A stretch of 64,000 nucleotides of DNA, taken from Rhizobium mongolense USDA 1844 (lineage in GTDB: Bacteria; Pseudomonadota; Alphaproteobacteria; Rhizobiales; Rhizobiaceae). Numbering within the stretch: position 1 is the first letter of the stretch; each line of letters starts with the position of its first letter. Made by a program: the position numbers and the translations under genes. Positions 43,484 to 53,485 of this stretch are shown here, piece by piece. Below the pieces are notes generated by a model that saw only the letters and a list, made by a program, of their open reading frames with translations, ran no database searches and was not told the origin of the DNA. The stretch lies in the NCBI RefSeq assembly GCF_000419765.1, contig NZ_ATTQ01000001.1, forward strand, positions 186,115-250,114, given 5' to 3'.

Positions 43484-44530
43484 TCAGGCGAGCATTTCCG
43501 CGACGGTCACCGTCCGGTGCTCCCGGCCTGCCTGGGCGATCGCCAGCACCGTCGCGAGCGTCATCGCGCCATCTCGGGCGGAAATGAGCGGTTCGGCCTT
43601 GCCTTCGATCACATCGGCGAAATGGTTGAGCTGGTTTTCGTAGGCGCGGCTGCCGTCGAGGGTAACGTGCTGGCGCACCAGAGGATGCTGCCAGTGACCG
43701 GCTTCCGACTCATGCCGCCAGATATCCATGCCTGGTATCGACAGCGCGGCCTTCGTGCCCGCGAGATGATAGGAATTTTCTGGTTGGTGCGGAAAGTAGA
43801 GCGCCTGGCCGGCCGCCGTATCCCAGTTGAACGGCGATACGGCCGCATCGCTCATCAAAAGCGTCCCGAGAGCGCCGCTCGCGAAGCGGACACTGACGCT
43901 CGCCGTATCCTCGACTTCAAACGACCGTATGGCGTTAGATGTGAATGCCATGACCTCGTTGATATCGCCGCAGATGAATCGGAGGCAGTCGATGTCGTGG
44001 ATGAGGTTGATGAGGAGCGGGCCGCCTCCTGGCCGGCGGCGCCACGCCACGTCGAAGTAGGGAGTCGGCTTGTCCGTCAACCACATGGCGTTGACCGCGA
44101 CCAGCCGACCGAGCGCGCCGTCGCGAACAATCTGACGGGCCTTGGCAATATCCGGGCTGTGGCGCCGGTGATGACCGATGAGCACCGGCACGCCCGCCTT
44201 CTCGACCTCCGTGACGAGCCGCATCGCGGCTTCGAGCGAGTCGGCGATCGGTTTTTCGACCATACAGGGAACGTTGCGCTCGACGCATGCGAGCGCCGCT
44301 TCCACGTGCAGGGCGTTCGGCAGGGCGATGATGGCACCGTCTGGCTCCATCCGGTCAAGCATCTCGCGCATGTCCGTGAAAAACCGCGCGCCTAACTCGT
44401 CGGCGACGGATTTCGCCGCCTCGGAGACGTCTGCGATGCCGACCAGTTCTACTCGGGGATTGGCGCGCAGCATCGCGGCATGTTCTCGCCCGATCAGCCC
44501 TGCTCCCATCAGCACGATTTTCTGGGACAC
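43484..44530 (-). CDS. Gfo/Idh/MocA family oxidoreductase
   Basis: A 348-residue NAD(P)-dependent dehydrogenase beginning (GTG) MSQKIVLMGAGLIGREHAAM, preceded by AGGAGCG. The Rossmann GAGLIG, the MVEKPIADSLEAA lysine motif and the LINLIHDIDCLRFICGD active-site helix are all present. Substrates of this family are sugars, inositols or amino-sugar derivatives; nothing nearby identifies it. It is transcribed away from the tau-type operon and may be unrelated to it. Confidence 0.85.
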   Translation of the reverse strand: MSQKIVLMGAGLIGREHAAMLRANPRVELVGIADVSEAAKSVADELGARFFTDMREMLDRMEPDGAIIALPNALHVEAALACVERNVPCMVEKPIADSLEAAMRLVTEVEKAGVPVLIGHHRRHSPDIAKARQIVRDGALGRLVAVNAMWLTDKPTPYFDVAWRRRPGGGPLLINLIHDIDCLRFICGDINEVMAFTSNAIRSFEVEDTASVSVRFASGALGTLLMSDAAVSPFNWDTAAGQALYFPHQPENSYHLAGTKAALSIPGMDIWRHESEAGHWQHPLVRQHVTLDGSRAYENQLNHFADVIEGKAEPLISARDGAMTLATVLAIAQAGREHRTVTVAEMLA

Positions 44531-44949
44531 GAAATCGCTCCTTTGCTTGAGGGCGGACCGTCTCGCATTGACGATCGCCCAAGGTTTCTCTGCGGTGATC
44601 GTCGGAAAGCCAAAAACGAGAGAGACGAGGATCTACTCGACCAGCATGGGCTGTACATAGGCATTCTCGTATGTCTTGCGAGCGGTCGTCAATCTGCTCT
44701 CTCAAGTCCTCCAACCAAGATTCTCTGGAAAGCATTGACCACCAGGTCTCCTGCTTCAGCAACACTGAATTAGGGGGCGCCAAGGCGCAACTCACAGAAG
44801 AATGTTAGCAGGCGCCAAAACGACGACAAATATTTATCCCCATAATCTATAATTATAGTTTGCTATTTCTCTTCCTTCCCTTTCTCCGACGCTAGGCTTT
44901 GAGCGTGATTTTATTCGGCGCGAAGGCCAGGGAAAAAAGGGGCATCACC
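44531..44949. other. Divergent promoter region of the tauA operon
   Basis: No gene. Contains an A/T-rich stretch near 44828-44880 that is a plausible promoter region for the transporter operon. Confidence 0.4.
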
Positions 44950-45966
44950 ATGAATATCAAAAATCTACTGACTGCAGTCGTGATCGGCGTCAGCAGCCTG
45001 ACCATCGCAGCTGCCACTGCTGATGCAGCGAACAGGAAGGTTGTGGTCGCTTATCAGACCGACGCCCTTCCCTCGTCCGTGGCCATCGCCAATGGTGACT
45101 TTGCGAAGGAGACCGGATACGAAATCGACTTCCGCAAATTCAATTCCGGCGCCGAGATCTTCGCCGCCATCGCCTCCGGTGATGTACAGATCGGCTATGT
45201 CGGCTCGAGCCCGTTTGCAGCTGCGGCCTCACGCGGGCTGGAGGTCAAGGCCTTCTACCTCTCGTCGATCTCGGGCATCGACGAAGCGCTTGTCGTGCGC
45301 AACGACGCAGGCATTGAGAGCCTCGATGATCTGAGGGGCAAGAAGCTTGCAGCAGCGCCGGTTTCCACCGACCACTATCAACTGCTCGCGCTTATCAAGT
45401 CACTCGGCCTGTCCGAGAGGGATGTTCAGGTCTTCGCAATTCCCCAGCCTGAGATCGTTGCGAGCTATAACCGCGGCGACATCGACGGCGGCTTCGTCTG
45501 GGATCCGGCGCTGACCGAACTCAAGAAGAACGGCAAGGTGCTCGTTACATCCAAGGATGTCGCCGACAAGGGCGCGCCGACTTTCTCCGCCTGGGTGGCG
45601 ACATCGCAATTTGCGGCAGACAATCCCAAATTCCTGAAGAGCTTCGCTTCGGTCATCACGAAGAACTATGCGTCGTTCGCGGCCGACAAGGCGGCATGGG
45701 GTCCAGCAAGCGACAATGCCAAGTCGCTTGCCAAGCTCCTGGGCGGCACCGCTGAACAGCAGGCTGCGGCTCTCAAGAACCTGACGCTCTTGACGCCAGA
45801 GGTGCAGGCGTCCGACGCGTGGCTTGGCGGCGGCGAGAAATCTGGCGCGGCGAAGATCCTCAAGGACACCGCAACCTTCCTCAAAGAACAGGGCAAAGTG
45901 TCCGAGGTCCTGCCGAACTACGGCAACTTTGTCACCGCCGACGCGCTGAACAACGCCACGAACTGA
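44950..45966 (+). CDS. tauA: Taurine-type ABC transporter substrate-binding protein
   Basis: A 338-residue periplasmic protein with signal peptide MNIKNLLTAVVIGVSSLTIA and mature VVVAYQTDALPSSVAIANGD. The strongly conserved FRKFNSGAEIFAAIASGDVQ and IGYVGSSPFAAAASRGLEVK segments identify the TauA branch of aliphatic sulfonate binding proteins. The ATG at 44950 gives a proper signal peptide. First gene of tauABC; the dioxygenase TauD is not in the window. Confidence 0.88.
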   Translation: MNIKNLLTAVVIGVSSLTIAAATADAANRKVVVAYQTDALPSSVAIANGDFAKETGYEIDFRKFNSGAEIFAAIASGDVQIGYVGSSPFAAAASRGLEVKAFYLSSISGIDEALVVRNDAGIESLDDLRGKKLAAAPVSTDHYQLLALIKSLGLSERDVQVFAIPQPEIVASYNRGDIDGGFVWDPALTELKKNGKVLVTSKDVADKGAPTFSAWVATSQFAADNPKFLKSFASVITKNYASFAADKAAWGPASDNAKSLAKLLGGTAEQQAAALKNLTLLTPEVQASDAWLGGGEKSGAAKILKDTATFLKEQGKVSEVLPNYGNFVTADALNNATN

Positions 45967-46025
45967 TCCTCCCTGACGCTGGCGCGCAATCCGGTGCGCC
46001 GGCGTCGAACCTTATGGAATGACAG

Positions 46026-46814
46026 ATGCTGAAAGTCGATCATGCCAGCGTTTTCTTTGCGGCCCGCGATGGCCGCACCGTTCATGCGCTGGATCGGGTA
46101 TCGTTCGATATTCCCGAGAGCGGTTTCGTCGTCGCGCTCGGCGCTTCGGGGTGCGGCAAGTCCACCCTGCTCAACGCCATCGCAGGGTTCCTTCCGCTCT
46201 CGGAAGGAGCAATCACACTCGATGGCCGCGCCGTCCAGCGCCCTGGCGCCGATCGCGGCGTCGTATTCCAAAAGGATTCGCTTCTTCCATGGACGTCCGT
46301 CGTCGAAAACGTGGCCCTCGGTTTGAAGTTCGCTGGCGTCAAAAGGCAGGCGCGAAATGACCAGGCATTGGAATTGCTCCACCTCGTCGGCCTTGCCGAA
46401 TTCGCCAAATCCTTTCCCTACGAGCTTTCCGGCGGCATGCGCCAGCGCGTCGGAATCGCGCGTGCTCTGGCGACCGATCCGGATATCCTGTTGATGGATG
46501 AGCCCTTCGGCGCGCTCGACAGCCTGACGCGGGAGCAGACGCAGGAACTCTTGGTTTCTGTCTGGGCAAAAACGGCCAAAAAAGTCTTCTTCATCACCCA
46601 CTCGATCGAAGAAGCGCTGTTTCTCGGCACTCAGGTCCTGTTGATGTCGCCGCGGCCGGGCCGCGTCGTAGCTCATTTCGATCTCGATTTCGTAAAGCGC
46701 TTTGCCGAAACCGGCGATGCCCGCTCCATCAAGGCCTCGCCGGAGTTCGCGGAGTTACGCGAGGAGATCCGCAGCATTCTTCATCGAGGCGACGATGTCA
46801 GGAGCGCCGCATGA
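46026..46814 (+). CDS. tauB: Taurine-type ABC transporter ATP-binding protein
   Basis: A 262-residue SsuB/TauB ATPase: Walker [10 protein letters not shown], signature LSGGMRQR, Walker [14 protein letters not shown]-loop [10 protein letters not shown]. It overlaps tauC by ATGA. Standard for sulfonate/nitrate-type importers. Confidence 0.9.
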   Translation: MLKVDHASVFFAARDGRTVHALDRVSFDIPESGFVVALGASGCGKSTLLNAIAGFLPLSEGAITLDGRAVQRPGADRGVVFQKDSLLPWTSVVENVALGLKFAGVKRQARNDQALELLHLVGLAEFAKSFPYELSGGMRQRVGIARALATDPDILLMDEPFGALDSLTREQTQELLVSVWAKTAKKVFFITHSIEEALFLGTQVLLMSPRPGRVVAHFDLDFVKRFAETGDARSIKASPEFAELREEIRSILHRGDDVRSAA

Positions 46815-47665
46815 GCGAGGTAGCAGATACATCACCACTTGCCACGGTGCTTGCGAGGCCACAGGTCAAGGTCGTGAAAATGGCGAGTTTCGGCGTCGGC
46901 GAACAGGCGACGGTTTCGATCAGCATCGCAACGGGAGTAGCGATTGTCGTTCTCTGGTGGCTCGTCTCAGAACTCGGTCTCGTTCCACATCTTTTCCTTC
47001 CGCGGCCCGACGAGGTCCTCACTCAGATCAGCGTCGTCTATCGCGATGGTTATGCGGGTGCCTCCCTGTTCGAGCATATTCGTGCCAGCCTGTTCCGCAT
47101 CGTCGTTGCCGGGATCGTCGCGGTTGCCGCGGGCATTCCGCTGGGGCTGCTGATGGGGCTCAATCGTTGGGCAAAGGGCATTCTCGATACGCCCATCGAG
47201 TTCTACTGGCCGCTTCCTCCCCTCTCCTATCTACCTTTGATGATCATCTGGCTCGGCATTGGCGAGACATCGAAAATCACGTTGCTGGTGCTCGCGATGT
47301 TCGCTCCCATCTGCCTATCGGCCCAGGCCGGTGTCCGCTCCTTGCCGATCGAGCGCGTCAACGCGGCCCGCTCGCTCGGTGCAACCCGCCTGCAGCTTTT
47401 CATAGATATCGTACTGCCATCGGCACTGCCTGAAATCTTGACCGGAGTGCGAATCGCCGTCGGCATCGGCTGGGGAACCCTTGTCGCTGCCGAGTTGATC
47501 GCCTCCACACGCGGTATCGGCTTCATGATCATGTCGGCCTCCCAATTCCTCGCAACCGACGTCGTCTTCGTTGGCATCGGCATTATCGCCATCTGCGCTT
47601 TCGCCTTTTCCGCCGCGATCCGGTTTTTGGAGGCTCTGCTGGTGCCTTGGAAGGGGAAACTTTGA
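46811..47665 (+). CDS. tauC: Taurine-type ABC transporter permease
   Basis: A 284-residue permease with six helices. The EAA loop is [20 protein letters not shown] and the C-terminal half has [20 protein letters not shown], both typical of TauC/SsuC. A polar N-terminal extension precedes the first helix. ATGA-coupled to tauB. Confidence 0.9.
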   Translation: MSEVADTSPLATVLARPQVKVVKMASFGVGEQATVSISIATGVAIVVLWWLVSELGLVPHLFLPRPDEVLTQISVVYRDGYAGASLFEHIRASLFRIVVAGIVAVAAGIPLGLLMGLNRWAKGILDTPIEFYWPLPPLSYLPLMIIWLGIGETSKITLLVLAMFAPICLSAQAGVRSLPIERVNAARSLGATRLQLFIDIVLPSALPEILTGVRIAVGIGWGTLVAAELIASTRGIGFMIMSASQFLATDVVFVGIGIIAICAFAFSAAIRFLEALLVPWKGKL

Positions 47666-47702
47666 TGAAGCATAGCGGGACAGCGGGTGAGAAAGCGACG
47701 GA

Positions 47703-47828
47703 ATGACAGACGATATTCCGGATCATTCGGACCACCCGTCAGAAAAACGTTGGCCACGAGCGTTCTGGCTCGCTTGGGCGGCATTGATTGCGCTGCCGGT
47801 GGTTATCATCTGGATTTGGGCGGATTAG
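47703..47828 (+). CDS. Small single-span membrane protein (41 aa)
   Basis: An ATG 37 bp after tauC opens a 41-residue frame with a charged N-terminus (MTDDIPDHSDHPSEKRWPRA) and one C-terminal helix (LAWAALIALPVVIIWIW). The ribosome site is weak (GAGAAAGCGACGGA). Layout and position at the end of the tau operon suggest a genuine small accessory membrane protein, but no family is recognised. Confidence 0.5.
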   Translation: MTDDIPDHSDHPSEKRWPRAFWLAWAALIALPVVIIWIWAD

Positions 47829-47959
47829 TTTTCAGAGAGCTTACTGGCGTGGCGGCGCTCCCACCTTGGCCGACCCGAGAAACGCCGGAATTGACTGATG
47901 GTTCACAGGGGTCAGATTGCGCCCGCCGAGAGCTGCAGCAGGACGTTTGCGGGGTCTGC

Positions 47960-48270
47960 ATCGCTCACACTGCCGCTGGAATATGGATACGGATATCCGG
48001 TGCTGTGGGCAATCTTCGCAAGGAACGCCGCTGGTAGCCGGATAGACGGTGCTGCGCAGCCGCACGTAAAACATCCGCTCACGGACCGCGGCGCGAAGCT
48101 CTCGGGCCTTCGCTCGGTGCCCATGCTTCCGGCAGCAGGTCGGCTCGAAGCAGATGCGCCAGCACCGTCGCATCGATGTTGTCCGTCTTTGATCGTGGCG
48201 TCGGCGATCGCCGAGGCATCAACGCCGATGACAGCCGAGGGATCCTCATGTATGGTCGCCGCCCGGTGGG
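47960..48270 (-). pseudogene. IS110-family transposase remnant
   Basis: Minus-strand frames give KTDNIDATVLAHLLRADLLP then EAW, and in another frame ARELRAAVRERMFYVRLRST. These match the DEDD-type IS110 N-terminal domain and the start of its coiled linker. At least one frameshift and both ends missing; no terminal repeats seen (IS110 often lacks them). Confidence 0.65.
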
Positions 48271-48349
48271 GTGCCGGCACTCAGCAGGACTTCGGCCCGG
48301 TGCACGGTTCAATGGTAGCATGCGAGTTGGTCAATGTGGGAGTTCGCGG

Positions 48350-48583
48350 ATGCTTGAGTTGTTGGCCTTGGAGCCTGAATGCTTCTACTGGGCAAGACGC
48401 AGGGAAACCGGAGGCGCCTGGGAGGTCGTGCAAGTTTCAACAGTTTTCGGCGCCGGCCGCGACTATTGGACGGTCGCCAGAACCGGATCGGATGTCCACC
48501 ACATGGTGGACGACTTCGAATTTCTGGCGAGGGTTGCCTTGCCGGAGGCCGATATCATTCCTCTATCGCAGGCCGCCGAGTGA
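48350..48583 (+). CDS. Small hypothetical protein (77 aa)
   Basis: MLELLALEPECFYWARRRET then GGAWEVVQVSTVFGAGRDYW, DVHHMVDDFEFLARVALPEA and a clean stop. The W-rich soluble sequence looks like a genuine conserved small protein of plasmid type, but I do not recognise a function. Start could also be an upstream in-frame ATG around 48320. Confidence 0.5.
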   Translation: MLELLALEPECFYWARRRETGGAWEVVQVSTVFGAGRDYWTVARTGSDVHHMVDDFEFLARVALPEADIIPLSQAAE

Positions 48584-49486
48584 GCATTGAATGGTGGCAA
48601 AGGCGATGGCGGCCGGCAATGGCTGCATCCAAATTTCGTCCGCCGCCCCAGCGTCTATTGCATGCCGAGCCTACCGAACTGGCCCGGCCGGCGCGTGCTG
48701 CGATCGGCGACGTGAGCGATGATGGGCAATCGGCTAACGAAACCGATCTTCCCGCCGCGAAGCGTATCGCTGTCTCGCTGGAACGGCGGGCTTTAGGAAC
48801 GGAACCGCAGTTACGGCTGGCGCTTTAAAGCGCCAGCATTGGCTGAACAGGAGGTGGGATTCGAAAACCAGCGGCCATCTTGCGCACCGAAATGCAGCAA
48901 GACTCGCTATGGTTGAATGCCGAGCGGTAAGGGCCGGCTACTTCGCAAACTCGCGATAAGGCTCGACCGTCGGTGCGTGCGTATCGATCGTATCGCCCAC
49001 CTTGGCTGCCATTGGCAGACTCTTTTTTTCCGCCTCCCATACCATCCTGAAACGATCTCACTTGCGACCGCCCCCTACCCCTCGTCGACGGCGTCGCGGT
49101 AGCGTGGCCATTCACCTATCTCTCGCCCATCCCGCGCCTGGCAGGTGACGATGCTGCGTTTCGTAAGATCGATGCGCAGTCGACCGACAGCGAGGTGCTC
49201 GACATCCCCTCCGGCTGGATACGGTCACAGATACCGAGCATTCCGGCACCGAGCACGACCGTCATGCGGCTCGCGGGCGATAGACGATGGAGCTTGCGTT
49301 CCGTGGCCAGCGCAACCGTGAAGCCTCCGTTTTCCGCGGCTCATATCCGTTTTCCGCAATAATTTCGGCAGCCCCTTCATGTCTCGATGCTGCAATCGCC
49401 AGCAAGCGGTTATCGGATTAGTTGACTCTAATTCTCAAGGAATGTAGGCGCTTGCGCCTCTTAGTCTCAAAATCCGAAGCGCACTC
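48584..49486. other. Accessory stretch without a supported gene
   Basis: About 900 bp with only fragmentary frames on both strands. A minus-strand stretch near 49200-49260 reads MTVVLGAGMLGICDRIQPEG, possibly a remnant. I cannot assign any gene. Confidence 0.35.
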
Positions 49487-52084
49487 ATGCTCCTGACCGA
49501 CATTGTTTCCGAAATCGCTCGCAGAGAAGATCACGCGGCGCTTCTTTTCGGCAGCGGACGAAGCCTTTCCTACGCGGAACTCGATGGTCAAACGCGACGC
49601 TTCGCAAACCGGTTGGGACAGGGACAAAAGCGGCTCGTCGCGATTGCTGCAGAAGCCTCGGAGCATGCGATCGTCGCCTATCTCGCAGCACTGCGGGCAG
49701 GACACGCGGTCGCCATGCTGCCACCCTGTGATGAGAGGCTGTGGGATGATTTTCTTAACGCCTTCCAACCGGATTTCATCTTCCGTCCAGCCAATGGCCG
49801 CTGGCGTCTCATCGAGGAGCCCCGGCCCGGAAATGGCAGCCGGGCGATCCACCCTGATCTCGCTCTGCTGCTCATGACATCAGGCAGTTCGGGCGCTGCC
49901 AAAGCAGTGCGTCTTTCCTATGCCAATCTCGACGCCAACTCACGCTCGATCGCGGACTACCTCGAACTCTCGTCCACCGACCGTGCCGCGTTGGTCCTGC
50001 CCCTCCACTATTCTTACGGACTGTCGGTTCTTAATTCCCATCTGCTTGCGGGCGGCAGCGTTTTCTTTCCCGGCATTTCTGTAGTGGACGGCGACTTCGC
50101 CCGCATCATCGACGAGAGCGGCTGCACAAATCTCTCTGGCGTACCCTATTCCTATGAACTCCTGGAGAGGTCGAACTTCCGCAGCTCAGAGAGCAAGGCG
50201 CTGCGTGTCATGACCGTAGCAGGGGGCAAGCTCAACGCCGATCTGATCCGCCTTTACCGTGACCATATGCGTACGAATGGCGGTCGCTTCTTCGTCATGT
50301 ATGGCCAAACCGAGGCGACGGCACGCATCTCTTTCGTCCCGCCGGAAAGCTTATCCGACAAGGAAGAGCGCATTGGGATTGCCATACCCGGGGGCAGCCT
50401 CACGCTCGTCGATGACGAAGGAACGCCAATTACCCAGCCAGATACGGCCGGAGAACTCGTCTATCGGGGTCCTAACGTGATGATGGGCTACGGTATGCAG
50501 CGCAGCGACCTTGCGCGCGGCGCCGAGATCGAAGCGCTGAATACTGGCGACATCGCCGTGCAAGACGATCATGGCTTCTTCCGTATCGTCGGGCGAAGAA
50601 GCCGCTTTGCCAAGATTGCTGGCCTCAGGATCGGCTTCGACATCATGGAACAGGCGCTGCTGCGCGAGGGCATTTCGGCCGCGGTAATCGGCGACGACGC
50701 GGGGCTGCACGCCTACGTGATCAGTGCGGACTCTGTGAAAAGAGCACAGCGCATCCTCGCGCAGGCCAGCCACCTTCCGGCCAATCTGATTTCCGCGACA
50801 GCTCGCGACAGTTTTCCAAGGCTGGCTTCGGGCAAGATTGACTATGCCTGCCTCCAGGAAGAAACGCGGAAAAGGCGGACGGAACCCCGCGCGGTGTCTG
50901 GCAATGTGCTTGATGCTTATGCCCGTGTATTCTATCCACTCGCCGTCAGTCGCAAGGACAGCTTCGTTTCACTCGGCGGAGATTCACTCCGTTTCCTGCA
51001 GCTGGTCATGGAGCTCGAACAGCTCGGCGTTGATATTCCTGACGGCTGGGAACGCATGACAATCGCCGAGCTCGGCACGCACCATCCGGCGGTGCTCTCG
51101 TCGAAGCGCCACGGAGCAAGGGGGTTGCCGACCGACTTGGTGTTGAGAGCAATTGCAATCCTGCTGGTGGTGATTCAGCATGAGATGCTCTGGCCTGTTC
51201 CCGGCGGCTCCGGCGTGATGATGCTGCTGGTCGGCTTTAGCCTGGCGCGCTTTCAATCGACCCATTTGCTCGCCGGCCGGCTTAGTCTGGCGCTGAGACC
51301 CGCAATCAATGTGCTGATCCCATATTTCCTGATCGTCGCCGCTTATGCAGTCATCTGGCAGACAATTCCCTGGGCTTCGGTCACGCTGACCGGCAATTTC
51401 GGCTACGCCGAGCCTGAGCGCCACGAGATGATCCCCTATCTCTACTGGTTCATCGAAGCCTATGTACAGGCGCTTTTTGCCTTCGCGCTTCTCTTCGCCA
51501 TACCGGCTGCGCGCAGGTTCGCGCAGACGCAACCTTTCACCTTCTCACTCGGCCTGTTGGGTTTTGCTATCGTGGCGCGCTTTTCGCTGCCGCTGGTCAT
51601 TGAAATCGGTGGACGTCAGATCTTCGCACTCTATTGGGTTTTCCACCTCTGTGTTTTCGGCTGGTGCGCGGGCTTCGCCGACAGCCCGGCAAAGAGGCTG
51701 GTTTTGATAGCGTTAGCTGCTCTGGTGCTAAGCTATCTCGCCTTCTGGGAGACCGTCTGGATCGGAACGACGATCAAATATTTGACGATCTTTGCAGCGC
51801 TTCTTGCTCTTGTTTATATGCCGCGCATTCGATTACCGGCGGATACGGGACGCCTCGTGACGCTGATTGCCACATCAGCCTTTCCGATCTACCTGTTACA
51901 CCGTTACGTCCCGGAATTGCTGATGCTGCCTGCGGCAGGCATTCTACATGTTGCAGCCTTTCATCTCATGGCGATCGCAGGCGGGGTCGTGGCCGGTATC
52001 GCTGCCAACTACGCGATGGCGGGGGTTCGCAACCTGCTCACCAGATACTCGATCGAGCGCCAGACGGAGTTGCGTTCCGCCTAG
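49487..52084 (+). CDS. Adenylation domain - carrier domain - acyltransferase_3 fusion protein
   Basis: An 865-residue single chain. Residues 1 to about 470 are an AMP-forming adenylation domain: LLLMTSGSSGAAKAVRLSYA (ATP loop near residue 131, A instead of the usual K/T pattern), FVMYGQTEATARISF, LNTGDIAVQDDHGFFRIVGR and the C-terminal LASGKIDYACL lysine. Residues about 475-540 form a carrier domain with FVSLGGDSLRFLQLVM, S500 being the phosphopantetheine site. From about 545 to 855 is a membrane acyltransferase_3 domain with about ten helices, starting RAIAILLVVIQHEMLWPV (catalytic-type His). It would load an acyl or aminoacyl group and pass it to a surface glycan. Start ATG lacks a good ribosome site. 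Substrate unknown. Confidence 0.85.
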   Translation: MLLTDIVSEIARREDHAALLFGSGRSLSYAELDGQTRRFANRLGQGQKRLVAIAAEASEHAIVAYLAALRAGHAVAMLPPCDERLWDDFLNAFQPDFIFRPANGRWRLIEEPRPGNGSRAIHPDLALLLMTSGSSGAAKAVRLSYANLDANSRSIADYLELSSTDRAALVLPLHYSYGLSVLNSHLLAGGSVFFPGISVVDGDFARIIDESGCTNLSGVPYSYELLERSNFRSSESKALRVMTVAGGKLNADLIRLYRDHMRTNGGRFFVMYGQTEATARISFVPPESLSDKEERIGIAIPGGSLTLVDDEGTPITQPDTAGELVYRGPNVMMGYGMQRSDLARGAEIEALNTGDIAVQDDHGFFRIVGRRSRFAKIAGLRIGFDIMEQALLREGISAAVIGDDAGLHAYVISADSVKRAQRILAQASHLPANLISATARDSFPRLASGKIDYACLQEETRKRRTEPRAVSGNVLDAYARVFYPLAVSRKDSFVSLGGDSLRFLQLVMELEQLGVDIPDGWERMTIAELGTHHPAVLSSKRHGARGLPTDLVLRAIAILLVVIQHEMLWPVPGGSGVMMLLVGFSLARFQSTHLLAGRLSLALRPAINVLIPYFLIVAAYAVIWQTIPWASVTLTGNFGYAEPERHEMIPYLYWFIEAYVQALFAFALLFAIPAARRFAQTQPFTFSLGLLGFAIVARFSLPLVIEIGGRQIFALYWVFHLCVFGWCAGFADSPAKRLVLIALAALVLSYLAFWETVWIGTTIKYLTIFAALLALVYMPRIRLPADTGRLVTLIATSAFPIYLLHRYVPELLMLPAAGILHVAAFHLMAIAGGVVAGIAANYAMAGVRNLLTRYSIERQTELRSA

Positions 52085-52547
52085 CTTCCGACTGGCTTTA
52101 GCCAAGCTCATCTTGTCGCAATACTGCTGCAAGCGATTTGTCCGTGACAATCGCGTAAGATCCAAAATTGTCCGCGGATATCACATAGCCCGTTCAGACC
52201 CCCCTTTATTGATGTGCTAGGTAAACGCCTCCGTCGGTGCTCAAGCCTCAATTTAAGGTTTTTTCCTGCCAATGCCTACGTGTCTCCGGGGTGGAGAATG
52301 CTCCCAAGGCAAGACGCTTGTGATTGTATGCCGCAACGGAGCTATGGGGGAGCGAGTTGATCAAGATTGAAGGCCTTGATCAACTTACCAGGGAGCCAAC
52401 CAGAACAGCGCCCGCGTTGGCCTTCTGAACGAGTGAACCGCTGCGAACCGAAATTTGGCGCGCCGGCTGACCGGTTTCCTCATAGAAGCTCAAAACGAAA
52501 TCAAACACGGCCCCTCTCGCCCTGGTGCGCTCGGCCGTGTCAACAGG
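52085..52547. other. Intergenic region
   Basis: No gene recognised between the fusion protein and the PIN-toxin module; no T-run hairpin was found. Confidence 0.4.
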
Positions 52548-52973
52548 TTAGTGCGCATGGTTCCAAGGATTGAGGATACTCACGCCAGTCGGCTCAAAAT
52601 CAGCGGCGTTGCGCGTTACGACCGTCATACCGTGGACAAGGGCTGTTGCCGCAATATACGCATCGTTGATCGATTGGGGATCTGGAACATGTAACCTGGC
52701 CGCCATCTTCGCGACGGAGCTATCCACCGCCAGGATCCGATCTTCGAAGGTCGGCAAAACTTGCGTTTCAAGCCAGGCTCTAAAAAGAGCGCCCTGTTCC
52801 ACATCGCGGCGTTCCTTTTGCAAAACACCGATTTCAAGCTCATGAATTGTGACTGCCGATATGAAAAGGGTTGCCGTCTCCAGCGATTCGACCCACCGCG
52901 CAACGTTGGGATCCGCTTTGCCAAGCCGAACCTTGCGCAGTTCGGAAATGACGTTTGTATCCAGTAACAACAT
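52548..52973 (-). CDS. PIN-domain toxin (FitB/VapC-type)
   Basis: A 141-residue PIN protein: LLLDTNVISELRKVRLGKAD, ISAVTIHELEIGVLQKERRD, SINDAYIAATALVHGMTVVT and RNAADFEPTGVSILNPW. All four acidic positions (D in LLLDTN, E in IHELEIG, D in NDAYIA, D in NAADF) are present, so it looks active as a ribonuclease. The ATG is taken from the TGATG junction with the antitoxin (one shared base). Confidence 0.9.
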   Translation of the reverse strand: MLLLDTNVISELRKVRLGKADPNVARWVESLETATLFISAVTIHELEIGVLQKERRDVEQGALFRAWLETQVLPTFEDRILAVDSSVAKMAARLHVPDPQSINDAYIAATALVHGMTVVTRNAADFEPTGVSILNPWNHAH

Positions 52974-53227
52974 CAATCAAGGTTCACCGGCGCCGCACGC
53001 TCAAGACGCGACGGAATTTCCAGCTCAATGTCAGCAAGTTCAGACATGGCAAGCAGATCCGCAATATTCTGCCTTTTCCCAGTAAGACGATGATAGTCCT
53101 CGATGCTCAGCAGAACCTGCGCTGTTCTTCCCCGGTTCGTGATGAACACCGGCCCTTGGCGCGTCGCCTTCTGCGCCTGATTGGCGTTTTGCTGAAATTC
53201 GCGGCTCGATATGGTTGTGACCGACAT
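52973..53227 (-). CDS. Phd/YefM-type antitoxin
   Basis: An 84-residue antitoxin: MSVTTISSREFQQNANQAQK is the Phd/YefM fold start, then FITNRGRTAQVLLSIEDYHR, and a C-terminal wrapping tail (DIELEIPSRLERAAPVNLD). Preceded by GAGGAG. It precedes and overlaps the PIN toxin, the usual order. The perfect palindrome at 53248-53267 is the likely autoregulatory operator. Confidence 0.9.
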   Translation of the reverse strand: MSVTTISSREFQQNANQAQKATRQGPVFITNRGRTAQVLLSIEDYHRLTGKRQNIADLLAMSELADIELEIPSRLERAAPVNLD

Positions 53228-53247
53228 GGCAACACTCCTCGCGAATA

Positions 53248-53267
53248 TCTAATGTTGACACATTAGA
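53248..53267. promoter_or_regulatory. Palindromic operator of Phd-PIN module
   Basis: TCTAATG (53248-53254) and CATTAGA (53261-53267) form a perfect 7-bp inverted repeat with a 6-base spacer, 20 bp upstream of the antitoxin start. On the minus strand a TTGCAA and a TAATGT 16 bases further on could be the -35 and -10 boxes, the latter overlapping the palindrome. Confidence 0.65.
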
Positions 53268-53485
53268 ACATAGCGAGCGTATTGCAAGCTTTAAAGGCCA
53301 AGAACGGCTCCGACCGATCTAACCTGGCATGGCGGCCCCGTTAGATCCGGCCCTACCGGGCGCTGTTCACAAGGACATCACGGGGTGGTTTGTGTAGAGG
53401 CGACCCTGACGGGCGCCCGTTAAATCAGGCCATTCAGACCTGGAATTTTCCACTTATGTTCCCTGTGGGAAGAAGGAAGAATTCC

